From: Petrosia ficiformis
Taxonomy: Eukaryota; Porifera; Demospongiae; Haplosclerida; Petrosiidae
Assembly (NCBI GenBank): GCA_947044365.1
Contig: OX345640.1
Coordinates: forward strand, 6,932,001-6,996,000
DNA: 64,000 nucleotides
Direction of reading: 5' to 3'
In this document: positions 36,174 to 47,722 of the stretch, piece after piece
Position numbering within the stretch: position 1 is the stretch's first letter
How the letters are laid out: each line of letters begins with the position of its first letter
Position numbers and translations under genes: made by a program
Notes under the pieces: model-generated
Seen by the model: only the letters and a program-made list of their open reading frames with translations
Database searches by the model: none
Told to the model about the DNA's origin: nothing

Positions 36174-39118
36174 CTAACCACTTTCACTCTGTGTCCCATC
36201 ATTAACAGTAGTACTATCAATATCTTCACATTCCAACAACTGTTTTGAGTTCTCTTTCACAAGTAACTATAATAATTGTAAAATATCTTCTTTCCATGTA
36301 ATTCATAATTAAGTATGACATTAACCTCTTCTCTACTGATGACCACACATCCTGCTATACTAACTCCTACCACACAATATTTCAGCAACTCATCTTTATT
36401 TTTTGTGGCTAAACTCATAAGCTCTCCACAAAGGTGAAGTGGAGCACAACAAAGTAAATATACTTTGTCTTCATTTGGCGATACCATTTTCACCATGATA
36501 TGATGAGCCATTCTATGGAAAGCTATTGTAAGCATTCGTTGAATATAGCACAAAGATTCCATCCCAATGCTACAATCTAGGGTAAACTCCACACATTCGG
36601 ATTGAAGTAGAGGTCTGTTTGAATTAGGCATTAATGTCTGTTCATATACTTCTTTGACTAACATCTTGCTGCTCATCTCTTCAAGTGCCCCGTCATAAAC
36701 TTGTAAGTGTTGAATGGAAGTTTGGAGTCTATAATGACAAGCAATATCTTTCAGGTGAAGAACATTTAGAACTGAGGTATGGATACTCATGATGGTCAGT
36801 AACTCCTCGATTGATTCTGCTGTTTCCAGTTCATCAGCTAACTCTACAAAAGAGAAACTAAGAAAGGATCGTAACTTATCCATTGGAATCAGCTTTTTCT
36901 CTATCTCTTTCTTCATTTCCATGAATAACTGCAGAAACTCTCTTTTCTTGTCTTCAAATGCATCTTGTTGAGCTGAAATGTAATGAAATCACACTAAATC
37001 AATAACACATTGTGAAATTAATAACTAATTAAAACAACACATAGTTATTATGAAACAAGTATATCCCTTTCATGATGACTAGGTATCAATTATTGCTAAT
37101 GGGAATAGTGTCTCTACCTTTCTGTTTACTTGAAAACTGGGGCCTAAAGAATGAAATGTAATTCCAGCAAGTACACCTTTTTGATGAAACTGAAGTACTC
37201 CTTCAAGGGTCTAAATGATGACTTTCTCGTGTCTCAAACACAACAACTTATTATACTTATTTGCTAAAGATTCTTGCATCATCTGCATACTGTTTCTCTC
37301 CTATATATATCAGTTATTAGTATTAATTGCAATTTACATTCTTCGGCCTGTTGGCCTGTAGCTCAAGTGTGCATTCTTTTACGCACCACGCCTAATTATT
37401 CACCAAGCCCACGGAATGACGCAACTTCTTTAACTACTTATACAACTCATACTCACGCAAGTGACACAAACATAATTATTTATACAATTATAATAATTAT
37501 ATATAATTATATATATAGTTCGAACCCGTGGAAAAGCAATTATAGGGATAACTGTTCGGGCCATAATAAAGGCTAAATGTATTTACTTTCAGCAATTTTC
37601 TTGGGTGTATGTTAGTTATACTATCTGACAGCTCCTCCTCTTTGTGATAAGCTGAAAGATGAAGGGAGGATCTAGTAGTGCTTTAGTAGATTGCAGCAAA
37701 ATCTCATTTACTAACCCACTGGAATAGTTTAAATTAGTTATAGGAACCACAGAGAACTTATGAGCTCAATCTAAAATTACCTGAAGCCAGTTTTAACTAG
37801 GTATGGAAACTGCAGATGGCTTTAATTATAAAGCATTAAGCTTGAGCTCAAACATGCTCTGTTATTTCCATTACTAATTAAAACTGGTTTATAGCATTCC
37901 AATCAGTCAGTAAACCTGATTCAAATCACCAAAGCACTTCTATGCATTTCCTCTGCTCAAAAAGCAGAAGGGGTGTGGCTATCATGCTTTTTTATGGGAA
38001 CTTTGTTGCATATAGGACACATTCCACTGCAAATGAGGAGAATTGCATATATATCAATAAATGAAAACATTAGTCACGCATACACAACATAACTGCAAGA
38101 TAAGGTTCTGGTAAAACCTACTGCATATAATTCCTCAAGAGTTTAGTCAGATGTTTGGGTATTTTAGTGAGTGAAACTGCTAATAATATTTATAACCAGA
38201 AGTAAGTGTATTCATAACTATACTTTCCCAGTATGCCAACTCTATTAATATCATTAATACAGTTATGAATTCAATTACCAGTTGCCAGGTACATTGAGGT
38301 ATTTACTAGTACAGTGGGTTGACCAGATCTTTTCTCCATAGTAGGTTGTTTCTGGCTATGAGATATTAGCCACTTAGGGTGCTAAATCCACTCATAATCT
38401 AGTACATCATGGCTATTCACATGTTTAATTTAGTTACGTAAAACATCATCATGATAATGTACATATGACAAACTGCAGTGACATTTCTGTTTCTCAATGG
38501 TGAGTTCTATTCTGGATGGACTGCACAAGTTTATCTATAGAGGTTCACCTGACACATCCCACTAAATTGAAGTAGATGGGTCGCTATGTGAGACTAATTG
38601 CAACTTTGCTTAAATTTGTTGAAAATTATCACTCCATCACACACAAAATTTCAATTACACAATTATATATAGTTTGTCAGTTTCTTCATTGGCTGATACA
38701 AATAGGATATATACTATACAATCAACTGACCTTCTTGGACTTTAGGGTGCACTGCTTCTAGTTGATCAAAAGGTTTACCTATTGGGTGTTCACATTGTAA
38801 TTTCAATACAAGTCAATACAGTATTAAACTATATAACTTACCACACTCTTTCAGTACTATCTTTCCAATATGAACTGTAGTCTTATATTTAAGTAATATA
38901 ACACCAAATATTACGAGCTTGTCATAATTATCAACTGCTTTTTCAAGAGCTTTGTTGAATGCATCACTCTGACCAGAAATAGATGTTTCCCTCGTAACTT
39001 CATAGCAATGTTGTTCATCAAAGACTCCTTCTAGTAACAGCATCCTAGACATAATAATAGGATTATTTAGCTGACCATGATAGTGCTGCATAAGAATAGA
39101 AGAAGCTCTCTTAGCCAT
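36174..39118 (-). CDS. Gene A, unit-2 copy: CARD-like N-terminus plus unknown conserved region
   Basis: The predicted join is 38842-39118, 38731-38778, 36326-36972 and 36174-36266 on the minus strand, giving 354 codons plus TAG, in the same phases as the unit-1 copy. The upstream ATG used in unit 1 is GTG here (39142 region), so the start is taken at the next ATG, MAKRASSILMQHYHGQL. Exon 3 begins differently (acceptor then QQDAFEDKKREFLQL) and then matches the unit-1 protein with eight substitutions over about 210 residues, including two changes to cysteine (LLCCAPLHLCGE). The 59-bp last intron is preserved. Intact frames in both copies and balanced silent and replacement changes argue that both are, or recently were, functional. 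The N-terminal domain looks CARD-like; the rest is unknown. Confidence 0.7.
36973..38730 (-). other. Intron 2 of gene A (unit 2)
   Basis: Contains a MITE core at about 37726-37888 (AGTTTAAATTAGTTA against the complement ACTAATTAAAACT) related to the one at 2578-2877, and a short inverted repeat near 38315-38355. No further exon is needed, because exons 2 and 3 join in phase. Confidence 0.5.
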
Positions 39119-39559
39119 CGTCGGCGTCTCGATCAGTGACACGCCCTAACACAAAATTTTAAAAATAGCGTAACCAGGGTTTGTTACGCCGAGGACCACA
39201 CAAGCTATTTACCCTCACTCAAACAGTATTCATAGTGGCCATGGAGCATTTTGAGCTTTACTCTTGAAAAGAACGCTTTAGAAAATGGAGATGATAGTAC
39301 AGGAAAGTGTGAAAGGTGATAGATATATATAGCCTGCACTAATGACCACACAAGGTGTTTGTTCATTGTGTAATATTTATACTAACATCAGATTTAATTA
39401 AATATTAAACTTCAGATTATATTTAGCTAGCTATCTTGTTAACTGTTAATACATAACTTATTGTACATGATTATAAAGAACTAGTTATAATTAAAGTGAT
39501 GTTTATATTATCTTATGTCCTAGAAAATTCATGTTCAAAATCTGTCAAAAATTATGCAA

Positions 39560-39832
39560 TAAAATAACATTTCATTGATTATATATATACTAGTATAAGG
39601 ACTGGATTATCTAGTATTTATAGTATAGCTAATACAAAATAAATGAGTATCATTAGATATTTTTAGATGATGCTGAAATTCGTCTAACAATCTACTAGCT
39701 TTTATCATATTCACACAGACTGGGTGTGCTTAAAACTACATTTCACAACACGACCTGAAGTAAGATCAACAGACGAGATGTCATTTGGTATTCTGTCTGG
39801 TTCTGTGACAGCATCAAGAATCACAAACTGCA
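39560..39832 (-). pseudogene. Gene X remnant (unit 2)
   Basis: The minus strand reads ILDAVTEPDRIPNDISSVDL, clearly matching LNAVTEPDRLANDLSSVDL of gene X at 8413-8750. It then shifts frame and meets stops within the CARD-like part. The other two gene X exons were not found between 39832 and 40580. The unit-2 copy is therefore dead while gene A next to it is intact. Confidence 0.65.
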
Positions 39833-40578
39833 ATTCTAATTCCACCTGTGTATAAAACAAATACATCCTCAACTGAGTAAATTTTGATGTAAGCTATTGA
39901 ACCATTGTCTAAGAATGAATATACATTGTAAACATTAATTGTTACATGAGTTTCAATATAATTATTATTATTATGTTTCTGAGACTATAAATATCAATCA
40001 ATACTGATTCCTTTAGTGGCAGCTAATGTTTACAAGTAGTAATTTATTTCTTGATATTTGTGACTAGTGTATAAAGTACATATAAACAATGGTAACAAAT
40101 ACAATACAATACATTTCAAACATGTAAATTTAAATCCCATAGTAATTATATACATTTGCTGTGAATGATTTAATGGGTTATCAGGTGATGTGTTTCAAGC
40201 AATGTGATTGGCTATAAATTGGCAAAATCTAATAAATCTGTATTATTATTATTCCACTTGCCATCTAACTTGATTAACAATGAAATCATAAAACGTATGA
40301 TGCTATGTAAAAGTACAATTGATGTTAACTCATGACAGGCTTCGGATGACATTTTTCATTCCTGTATTAACTTACTCGAGATTTTCTATGATGTACATGT
40401 ACATCAGTCCATCAACACTGCATGATAAGAATGACTATAGGAAATTATGAATAGATGGATAGATACATACTGTAAAAGGGGAAATAATAGTGATGGTCAA
40501 ATAATAATGAATTGAAAGTTATAAAGCTGATAGTGACAGCAACTAATAAAACACTAAGCCACACCCACTTGAGTAAAG
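39833..40578. other. No gene seen
   Basis: AT-rich sequence between the gene X remnant and a hAT MITE. No exon or repeat structure is recognised. Confidence 0.4.
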
Positions 40579-40586
40579 TCACATGT

Positions 40587-41031
40587 TAGGGGTGGGTGAT
40601 ATTGAATAATTTTGTTTTGATATGATATTATCGATATATCGGGATTTAATGGAAATATCGATATTATTTCGATATGATATAGACCACACTCACAAATTAA
40701 CCATTATTTATTATCAATTTAATAATTTTACCACAAGCTATAGATACAAAATGTACTAGTCTAAGTGGATGATAACTGTGATTAGTGTGTGCACAATGCA
40801 CTGTGCAGCTGAGCCAGTTGAATTAGTTATTATTAAAATTAATTTTTATTATTAAGTCATAAAATCAATTAATTATATGGGCGTGACCAGTTAAGTAACA
40901 TTAATTAATCGTAATAAAGAGGTGTGGTTATCATATCAAACAGTCCTTTTTGAGAATTCCAATATCGATTTGTATCGATATAGCCAAATATCGATAAAAT
41001 ATCAGTCATTTCGATATATCGCACACCCCTA
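40587..41031. mobile_element. hAT-like MITE, 445 bp, 8-bp target duplication
   Basis: The termini are TAGGGGTGGGTGATAT and the complement of TAGGGGTGTGCGATATAT. TCACATGT lies outside both ends (40579-40586 and 41032-41039), an 8-bp target duplication as made by hAT transposases. The ends are rich in ATCGATAT motifs. There is no transposase. Confidence 0.85.
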
Positions 41032-41039
41032 TCACATGT

Positions 41040-41399
41040 TAATATGTGCTAAAATAATTGATTGGTGGAAGCATGTGCATCAGATGGAAATAAAATGGAT
41101 GTGCAAACAAACATAAACTGATGTGTTTGGAAGTATTTTAGATTCAATATTGAAGTAAGAAGAAGCTGATGAAGTTATTTATGAGATTTGTAAGTCCTCC
41201 GTCAACTACAACAAAAATACGACCAATCTTCTACTTTTAATTCACTTGGAACGCCATCACAATGCTCAGTATTTGGTGATAGACAATTGAAGTTCAAGCC
41301 AAATAATGAAAGGGATGATAGATCATAGAAAACAGAGCAGCTTAGTTAGTTGTATAACTCAAGCATATCATTATTACTACAAAATACAATCAATAGATG
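41040..41399. other. No gene seen
   Basis: Unique AT-rich sequence leading into the 36-bp minisatellite. No exon is recognised. Confidence 0.4.
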
Positions 41400-41650
41400 A
41401 TGAATGGACTAATGGATTAGTGGACAAATGAGTGGATGGATGGATGAATGGATTAGTGGACAATTGAGTGTATGAATGAATGAATGGATTAGTGGACAAA
41501 TGAGTGGATGAATGAATGAATGGATTAGTGGACAAATTAGTGTATGGATGGATGAATGGATTAGTGGACAAATGAGTGTATGAATGAATGAATGAATGGA
41601 TTAGTGGACAAATGAGTGGATGAATGAATGAATGGATTAGTGGACAAATT
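41400..41650. repeat. 36-bp minisatellite, left part (unit 2)
   Basis: About seven copies of a 36-bp unit such as GTGGACAAATGAGTGGATGA plus ATGAATGAATGGATTA. The array is interrupted at 41650 by the BEL/Pao element and resumes at 47723 in the same register. Confidence 0.9.
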
Positions 41651-41828
41651 TGTGATGTAAATTTGATTATGAATATTATTATCGTTTATTGATTTGACTA
41701 TGAATATTGTAGTTTTAATTGAATGAAATTTTAGTAAAAAATAACAAGTTGTTGTTAAACTGAGTGCGTATTCAAGGGCGAATAAGTGTCGAACGAAGCT
41801 CAAGTCAGACAATTGAAGTTACATTACA
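41651..41828 (+). repeat. 5' LTR of the BEL/Pao element
   Basis: 178 bp, starting with TG and ending with CA, without mismatch to the 3' LTR by direct reading. It should contain the promoter; no clear TATA box or poly(A) signal was distinguished. Confidence 0.95.
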
Positions 41829-41846
41829 TGGTCCGCCGAACCGGAT
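41829..41846 (+). other. Primer-binding site, probably for tRNA-Tyr
   Basis: TGGTCCGCCGAACCGGAT follows the LTR directly. Its complement ends in GGACCA. It implies a tRNA with discriminator A73 and a C1-G72 pair, the hallmark of eukaryotic tRNA-Tyr, and it resembles metazoan tRNA-Tyr 3' ends. The exact tRNA is inferred. Confidence 0.6.
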
Positions 41847-41947
41847 TAGACGACTGTCTTGAGCTATTTCAGCCGATCGTGAAAGAGAGACTGAAAAAGC
41901 AGAAATTTGTGATCACCACGTGGTATTCCAATTGACGCCCAAAGAGG

Positions 41948-44900
41948 ATGAGTGAATACGCTCGACAGAAACGAATACGAGGAGGGCACCGAGGCTCTAC
42001 TACTCGTACTTTGACGAAAGTAGACGAAGCACTGACAGAGGAGAGTACAGACATTCTAAAGCTAATGCAACTGAAACAATCACTTGAAGAAAAGGCAACC
42101 ATTTTGACGACGATCGATGAGAAGATACTGGAAAAGACACCTGATGATGAAGTGGAGGAGGAAATACAGCAGTCGGATATTTTTGCTGAAAGAATTCAAC
42201 TAACCATCATAAAATTGACGAAGGTATTGGGAGAAATTGAAAAAATGAGTGATGGTGCTATAGATACAAGCACCGATAGGAGGACACCTTCAAGATCTAC
42301 GTCCCTGGCACCATCGAGATCTCCAACCCCGACACCTCGTGTGACTCCTCCCTCTGAAACAGTCACAGCAACTGTATCCGGCACTACGAAGGTGAAGCTA
42401 CCAAAACTGTCACTTAAGAAGTTTAACGGAGATGTGTCAAAATGGACCAGTTTCTGGGATTCCTTCGAATCGGCTGTTCATCGAAACACCGACCTCTCAG
42501 ATGTTGACAAATTCAACTACTTAACGTCAATGATTGAGCACAGTGCATCTGAAGCAATAGCAGGTCTCTCGCTTACAGCATCCAACTACAAAGAAGCCGT
42601 TATGATACTGAAGAAGAGGTTTGGGAACAAACAAGTAATCATCAACAAACACATGGAGATTCTCTTGAACCTTGAACCTGTCACCTCTAATCACAATTTG
42701 AGAGGGTTACGGAGACTGTATGACCAGATCGAATCTCATGTTAGAGCCTTGAAGGCTCTCGGAGTTACATCAGATGCCTATGGTACTCTGCTTTCATCCG
42801 TACTGATGAACAAGTTGCCGTCTGAGTTGAGACTTGTGGTGAGCAGACACATTGCTGGAGATAATTGGGAACTAGACCCATTGATGGAACTGATCGAACA
42901 AGAAATCGAAGCTAGAGAGAGAGCTGATACAAGTGCAATAACCTCATCTTCATCACGTGATTCCAGAAGGTCCATACCATCTACAACAGCCACATTCGTA
43001 GTTGGAAGTCAAAGAGTAAACTGCTGCTACTGCAGAGAATCACATTTTCCAAGTGCTTGTAAATCTGTGACTGACGTTGAAACTAGGAAGCAAGTTTTGA
43101 GGAGAGAAGGGAGATGTTACGTTTGCCTCAAGAGAAACCACTTAAGTCGTGACTGCCGATCCAATATTAGATGCAGCCAGTGTAATGGTAGACACCACGT
43201 CAGTTTGTGCCAAAGAGCACAAGGCCAGAAAAATGTGTCAACATCCGACCGAGGAACTGATTCTGAAAGGAACCCGTCTGAACGACAATTACCATCAACA
43301 CAAATGTATGTTGGAACGAAAACTCCTGTGCTACTCCAGACAGCAACAGCACCAACCTATGGAAAATCAACTACAATTCAGGCCAGAATTATACTGGATA
43401 GTGGGAGCCAAAGATCCTACGTAACTAACCGATTGAGAGACAGACTCGCATTGGAGACTGTACGTACCGACATGATATCAATCAAGACCTTTGGATCTTC
43501 TGTTGAGAAACGACAAGAATGTGATCTAGTCAATCTTAGAGTTGGAACTAGGAATGGAGGAAGCGTGAAAATAACCGCTCTAGCCGTACCACTCATTTGT
43601 GAACCTATTTGTAGCCAACCAGTCAACCTCGCAAGGGAAAACTTTCAGCACTTGTCAGGACTGGACTTAGCAGATTCCTCTCACCTAGGAGACACTCTGG
43701 AAGTAGACATACTTATTGGATCCGACTACTATTGGAGTTTTGTCACAAGTAGAGTTTTACGGGGGAGGATTGGTCCTACAGCTATCCACACCAGACTAGG
43801 ATGGGTTCTATCTGGTCCACTACAAGGGATGGAGAGTGGAAAAAATGCTGTCAATTTGATTGCCTCCACACACGCACTTCGAGTTAATGGTGAGACAATA
43901 CACAATAATCCAGATCAGTCATTAGACACTCAGCTGAAGAAGTTCTGGGAACTTGAATCGTTCGGAATTGTAAAAAACGAATTATCGGTCTATGACAAGT
44001 TCATCAACGAGATTACTTTCAAGGACTGCCGTTACGAGGTTCGTCTGCCGTGGAAGGATTCACATTCAGAGTTGCCAGACAACTTTGAGTTGAGTTGCAA
44101 GAGGCTAGGGAACCTTCTGAGCCGACTCCAGAAAAATCCAGAACTGTTGTCTGAATATGACTTCGTCATCCGGGATCAGTTAAGTCAGGGAGTTGTGGAG
44201 ATTGTGAAAGATCCATTCGTGAAGACAAACAAGAGAGTCCACTACCTTCCACACCATGCAGTTGTTCGACATGATAGGGAGACCACAAAATTAAGAGTGG
44301 TGTATGACGCCTCAGCACGATCTAGAGATGTTCCCTCACTGAATAATTGCCTTTATGCTGGACCACCATTTGACCAAAGGATATTTGATATCCTCCTGCG
44401 ATTTCGAGTACACAAAACAGCCTTAACAGGAGACATAGAGAAGGCTTTTCTCATGGTATCGGTAGCTGAAGAAGACAGAGATGTCTTGAGGTTCATTTGG
44501 GTTGATGATCCCAGGAAGAAGAATCCCGACATCATCATTCTCAGATTCACAAGAGTTGTATTTGGCGTATCTTCAAGCCCCTTTTTGTTGAACGCCACCA
44601 TTGCTCATCACATGGAAAACTACAGGCGAGAAGACCCTGAGTTTGTCACAAAGTTCAGTCGATCAATTTATGTAGATGATGTTATATCTGGAGCACAAGA
44701 TGATGACAGCACATTTGAATTGTATTTGAAGTCGAAAAAAAGGTTGTCTGAAGGAGGATTTAACCTACGAAAATTTATCACTAATTCCTCTAACCTCAGA
44801 ACGAGGATGAATCGGAACGAGATGGAAATTCTACTAGAAAAACCAGAATCTATCTGTCGAAGGAATATAGACGATCGATCGTATTCGAAGATTACACTAG

Positions 44901-47470
44901 GAAGTGACTTCAACACATCTAATGATGAGCAAAGGATCTTGGGAATTAGTTGGAATGTAGCTGAAGACCAATTACAGTTTGACATCAGCAGTATAGCTCA
45001 GGCTATGGACATCCCAAATCCTACGAAGAGAGATGTTGTAAGTATTACAGCCAAGTTTTTTGACCCCTTAGGTGTCATCTCTCCAGTGATTGTCCAATTC
45101 AAGATCCTGTTTCAGGACATCTGCAAGTTGAAGATGAACTGGGATGAACCGTTGACAGGGGAGCCTTTAAATAAGTGGAATTCTCTCGTGGCCGGACTAA
45201 AGGGTTCCACTACAATGACACTACCACGCTGCTACTTCAGCCAATTCCACTCACCAATGATGACTCTCCGACTCTGTGGGTTCTGTGATGCCTCAGCTAA
45301 GGCATATGCAGCCGTCGTATATCTAGATGTCACATTTGATCACAGTCATCAGTTTAAGTTCATTGCAGCGAAAACTAGAGTCTCCCCAACCACATGTCAA
45401 TCGATACCGAGATTAGAGTTGTTATCTTCTCTCCTACTAGCAAGATTAGTAGTTAGTGTTCAAGAAGCCCTGAAGTTTGAGTTACAGCTGGATGAACCCC
45501 GTTGTTACACTGATTCAAAGGTGACCCTGTGTTGGATTCAAGGGACTGATCGAGAGTGGAAACAATTTGTTGAGAACAGAGTGAGAGAAATACGTCGACT
45601 AGTTTCTTTCGAGAATTGGAGACATTGTCCTGGACAACACAATCCTGCTGATATTCCTTCCCGAGGAATGAATCCTGCTGAACTCAACAAGTGCGGACAG
45701 TGGTTGAATGGACCTAAGTTAATTGAGACGAATGAGCCAGAGCTGGAAAACTTACCTGAAGAGTGTTTGAAGGAAATGAAAACCGTAGGATCTCACAACC
45801 TCCTGATCAATGACAACCCAAATTCAATTAGTAATATAATGCGATGCCAAGACTACAGTTCTCTAGAGAGACTGTTGATGGTTACTGCCTATGTTTTGAA
45901 ATTTGTTAAGTTGCTAAAGTCGAAATTGAAGGATTCACAAGACCCTGTTACCAACAGCATTACGTTAAAAGATGTCGATGAAGCTCTTAAGACTTGGGTA
46001 CAGGAGATGCAGACCTCATTGTTATCAGACAACAAGTTTGAGTCCCAGACGCGACAATTAGAGCCCTACTGTGACAAGGAAGGTGTGTGGAGATGTGGAG
46101 GAAGACTGACTCATGCCAATATCCCAGTGTCCACGCAACATCCCATCATATTGGACAAGAGACATCACTTAGCAACCCTCATTGTGAAGGACTGCCACAA
46201 CAAGGTTGGACACAATGGTGTCAGAGATACACTCACACAATTGAGATCCCAATATTGGATAATTGGAGGGCGACAGTTTGTCCGGAAAATATTGTACAAG
46301 TGCACAATATGTCGTCGATTCACTGCAAAACCCTTCAATTCACCACCTCCACCACCACTACCACCGTGTAGAGTTAGAGAAGCTCCTCCATTTTGTTGTA
46401 CAGGAGTGGATTTTGCTGGGCCATTGTATATTAACAATGGTGAGAAGGTCTGGATTTGTCTCTTCACTTGTTGTATTGTGCGTGCCATACACCTTGAACT
46501 TGTACCTGACCTCACAGCTCCTACCTTTATTCGTTGTTTTAAACGATTTACTGCCCGACGAGGATTTCCCATGAAGATGATATCAGACAATGCTAAGACA
46601 TTCAAGTCGGCTGCTAAGACAATTGTGAAGGTATTAAACCACCCTGATGTGAAACAGCATTTCCTTCGAGTCAATGTAGATTGGTCCTTCAATTTGGAAA
46701 AGGCACCTTGGCAAGGGGGAGTTTTTGAACGGATGATTCAGTCTACGAAGAGTTGTCTGAAGAAAATTGTCGGTAAAGCGAAACTTACATATGATGAGCT
46801 TTTGACATCAATTTCCGAAGTAGAGATGATCATCAATTCTAGACCTCTGACGTACGTTTCTTCCGATGATCTTGATGAGCCATTGACCCCGTCACACTTA
46901 TTAATCGGTAGACGAGTACTTACCCTACCAGGAATACCTGATGCGGTTGATGTAGACTACGAAACATCACCAGACCACTCAGAACTGACTCGCAGAATGA
47001 GACATTTAAACAAGATATTAGATCACTTTTGGAAACGTTGGAGACAAGAGTATCTTCTCGAGTTAAGAACCAGTCACAGACTCGATTATAAGAAGGGAGA
47101 CAAGGTGAAGACTATTTCGATTGGTCAAGTTGTTCTCATTCACGATGAAAATCATCCTCGTGGTCTCTGGAAACTGGCTCTTGTTGAAGAACTTATTAAA
47201 GGATCTGATGGACAAGTCAGAGGAGCACGAGTTCGTACGCAATCAGGATTAGATCGTTCTGTCATTCTCAACCGACCCGTTCAACACCTCTACCCATTGG
47301 AAGTTGCTAGTGAAAACATGGTAGATGATCAAACGAATTGCGATGGGAATGTACCAAGTCATAACTCAGTAGTTCAAACTAATGAAACTCGACCGACAAG
47401 AAGAGCAGCAATAAGAGCTCGAGATCAATTGAGACAAGATGTCTTTAATATTGAATCGGATGATGACTAA
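41948..47470 (+). CDS. BEL/Pao Gag-Pol polyprotein (1840 aa)
   Basis: A single frame encodes all functions. Order seen: a charged N-terminus and a Gag-like region with LPKLSLKKFNGDVSKWTSFW from about residue 150; cysteine/histidine knuckles from about 358 to 421 (CCYC, CYVCLKRNHLSRDC, CSQCNGRHHVSLC); aspartic protease with DSG at about 483; reverse transcriptase with LRVVYDASAR, LTGDIEKAFL and YVDD at 908-911; RNase H starting near GFCDASAKAYAA; the integrase zinc-binding part (VGHNGVRDTL, CTICRR); integrase core acids D1488 (GVDFAGPL), D1547 (SDNAKTFKS) and E1594 (GGVFERM); and a C-terminal region with VVLIHDENHPRGLWKLALVE, like the domain at the end of many Pao integrases. The length is that of a complete family member; no env-like ORF follows. 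It copies itself through an RNA intermediate. Confidence 0.95.
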   Translation: MSEYARQKRIRGGHRGSTTRTLTKVDEALTEESTDILKLMQLKQSLEEKATILTTIDEKILEKTPDDEVEEEIQQSDIFAERIQLTIIKLTKVLGEIEKMSDGAIDTSTDRRTPSRSTSLAPSRSPTPTPRVTPPSETVTATVSGTTKVKLPKLSLKKFNGDVSKWTSFWDSFESAVHRNTDLSDVDKFNYLTSMIEHSASEAIAGLSLTASNYKEAVMILKKRFGNKQVIINKHMEILLNLEPVTSNHNLRGLRRLYDQIESHVRALKALGVTSDAYGTLLSSVLMNKLPSELRLVVSRHIAGDNWELDPLMELIEQEIEARERADTSAITSSSSRDSRRSIPSTTATFVVGSQRVNCCYCRESHFPSACKSVTDVETRKQVLRREGRCYVCLKRNHLSRDCRSNIRCSQCNGRHHVSLCQRAQGQKNVSTSDRGTDSERNPSERQLPSTQMYVGTKTPVLLQTATAPTYGKSTTIQARIILDSGSQRSYVTNRLRDRLALETVRTDMISIKTFGSSVEKRQECDLVNLRVGTRNGGSVKITALAVPLICEPICSQPVNLARENFQHLSGLDLADSSHLGDTLEVDILIGSDYYWSFVTSRVLRGRIGPTAIHTRLGWVLSGPLQGMESGKNAVNLIASTHALRVNGETIHNNPDQSLDTQLKKFWELESFGIVKNELSVYDKFINEITFKDCRYEVRLPWKDSHSELPDNFELSCKRLGNLLSRLQKNPELLSEYDFVIRDQLSQGVVEIVKDPFVKTNKRVHYLPHHAVVRHDRETTKLRVVYDASARSRDVPSLNNCLYAGPPFDQRIFDILLRFRVHKTALTGDIEKAFLMVSVAEEDRDVLRFIWVDDPRKKNPDIIILRFTRVVFGVSSSPFLLNATIAHHMENYRREDPEFVTKFSRSIYVDDVISGAQDDDSTFELYLKSKKRLSEGGFNLRKFITNSSNLRTRMNRNEMEILLEKPESICRRNIDDRSYSKITLGSDFNTSNDEQRILGISWNVAEDQLQFDISSIAQAMDIPNPTKRDVVSITAKFFDPLGVISPVIVQFKILFQDICKLKMNWDEPLTGEPLNKWNSLVAGLKGSTTMTLPRCYFSQFHSPMMTLRLCGFCDASAKAYAAVVYLDVTFDHSHQFKFIAAKTRVSPTTCQSIPRLELLSSLLLARLVVSVQEALKFELQLDEPRCYTDSKVTLCWIQGTDREWKQFVENRVREIRRLVSFENWRHCPGQHNPADIPSRGMNPAELNKCGQWLNGPKLIETNEPELENLPEECLKEMKTVGSHNLLINDNPNSISNIMRCQDYSSLERLLMVTAYVLKFVKLLKSKLKDSQDPVTNSITLKDVDEALKTWVQEMQTSLLSDNKFESQTRQLEPYCDKEGVWRCGGRLTHANIPVSTQHPIILDKRHHLATLIVKDCHNKVGHNGVRDTLTQLRSQYWIIGGRQFVRKILYKCTICRRFTAKPFNSPPPPPLPPCRVREAPPFCCTGVDFAGPLYINNGEKVWICLFTCCIVRAIHLELVPDLTAPTFIRCFKRFTARRGFPMKMISDNAKTFKSAAKTIVKVLNHPDVKQHFLRVNVDWSFNLEKAPWQGGVFERMIQSTKSCLKKIVGKAKLTYDELLTSISEVEMIINSRPLTYVSSDDLDEPLTPSHLLIGRRVLTLPGIPDAVDVDYETSPDHSELTRRMRHLNKILDHFWKRWRQEYLLELRTSHRLDYKKGDKVKTISIGQVVLIHDENHPRGLWKLALVEELIKGSDGQVRGARVRTQSGLDRSVILNRPVQHLYPLEVASENMVDDQTNCDGNVPSHNSVVQTNETRPTRRAAIRARDQLRQDVFNIESDDD

Positions 47471-47532
47471 TTACTATTATGGTATGTTTGATACTCACAT
47501 TTTTTATTATTGTACCTTGTTGAATATCTCTT

Positions 47533-47544
47533 CAACAGGGGGAG
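47533..47544 (+). other. Polypurine tract of the BEL/Pao element
   Basis: CAACAGGGGGAG lies immediately before the 3' LTR, the expected priming site for plus-strand DNA. Confidence 0.75.
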
Positions 47545-47722
47545 TGTGATGTAAATTTGATTATGAATATTATTATCGTTTATTGATTTGACTATGAATA
47601 TTGTAGTTTTAATTGAATGAAATTTTAGTAAAAAATAACAAGTTGTTGTTAAACTGAGTGCGTATTCAAGGGCGAATAAGTGTCGAACGAAGCTCAAGTC
47701 AGACAATTGAAGTTACATTACA
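47545..47722 (+). repeat. 3' LTR of the BEL/Pao element
   Basis: 178 bp, identical to the 5' LTR, followed by the AAATT target duplication. Confidence 0.95.

Larger units (their letters stand above)
41651..47722 (+). mobile_element. Intact BEL/Pao LTR retrotransposon
   Basis: Two identical 178-bp LTRs (41651-41828 and 47545-47722) begin TGTGATGTAAAT and end GTTACATTACA, and enclose one uninterrupted ORF. AAATT precedes the left LTR and follows the right one, a 5-bp target duplication typical for BEL/Pao. It landed in the middle of the 36-bp minisatellite. Identical LTRs, a perfect duplication and an intact polyprotein mean that the insertion is very young. Confidence 0.95.

Noticed and set aside
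42778..46692. Other ORFs inside the BEL/Pao coding region
   Set aside because: Shadow frames of the intact polyprotein.
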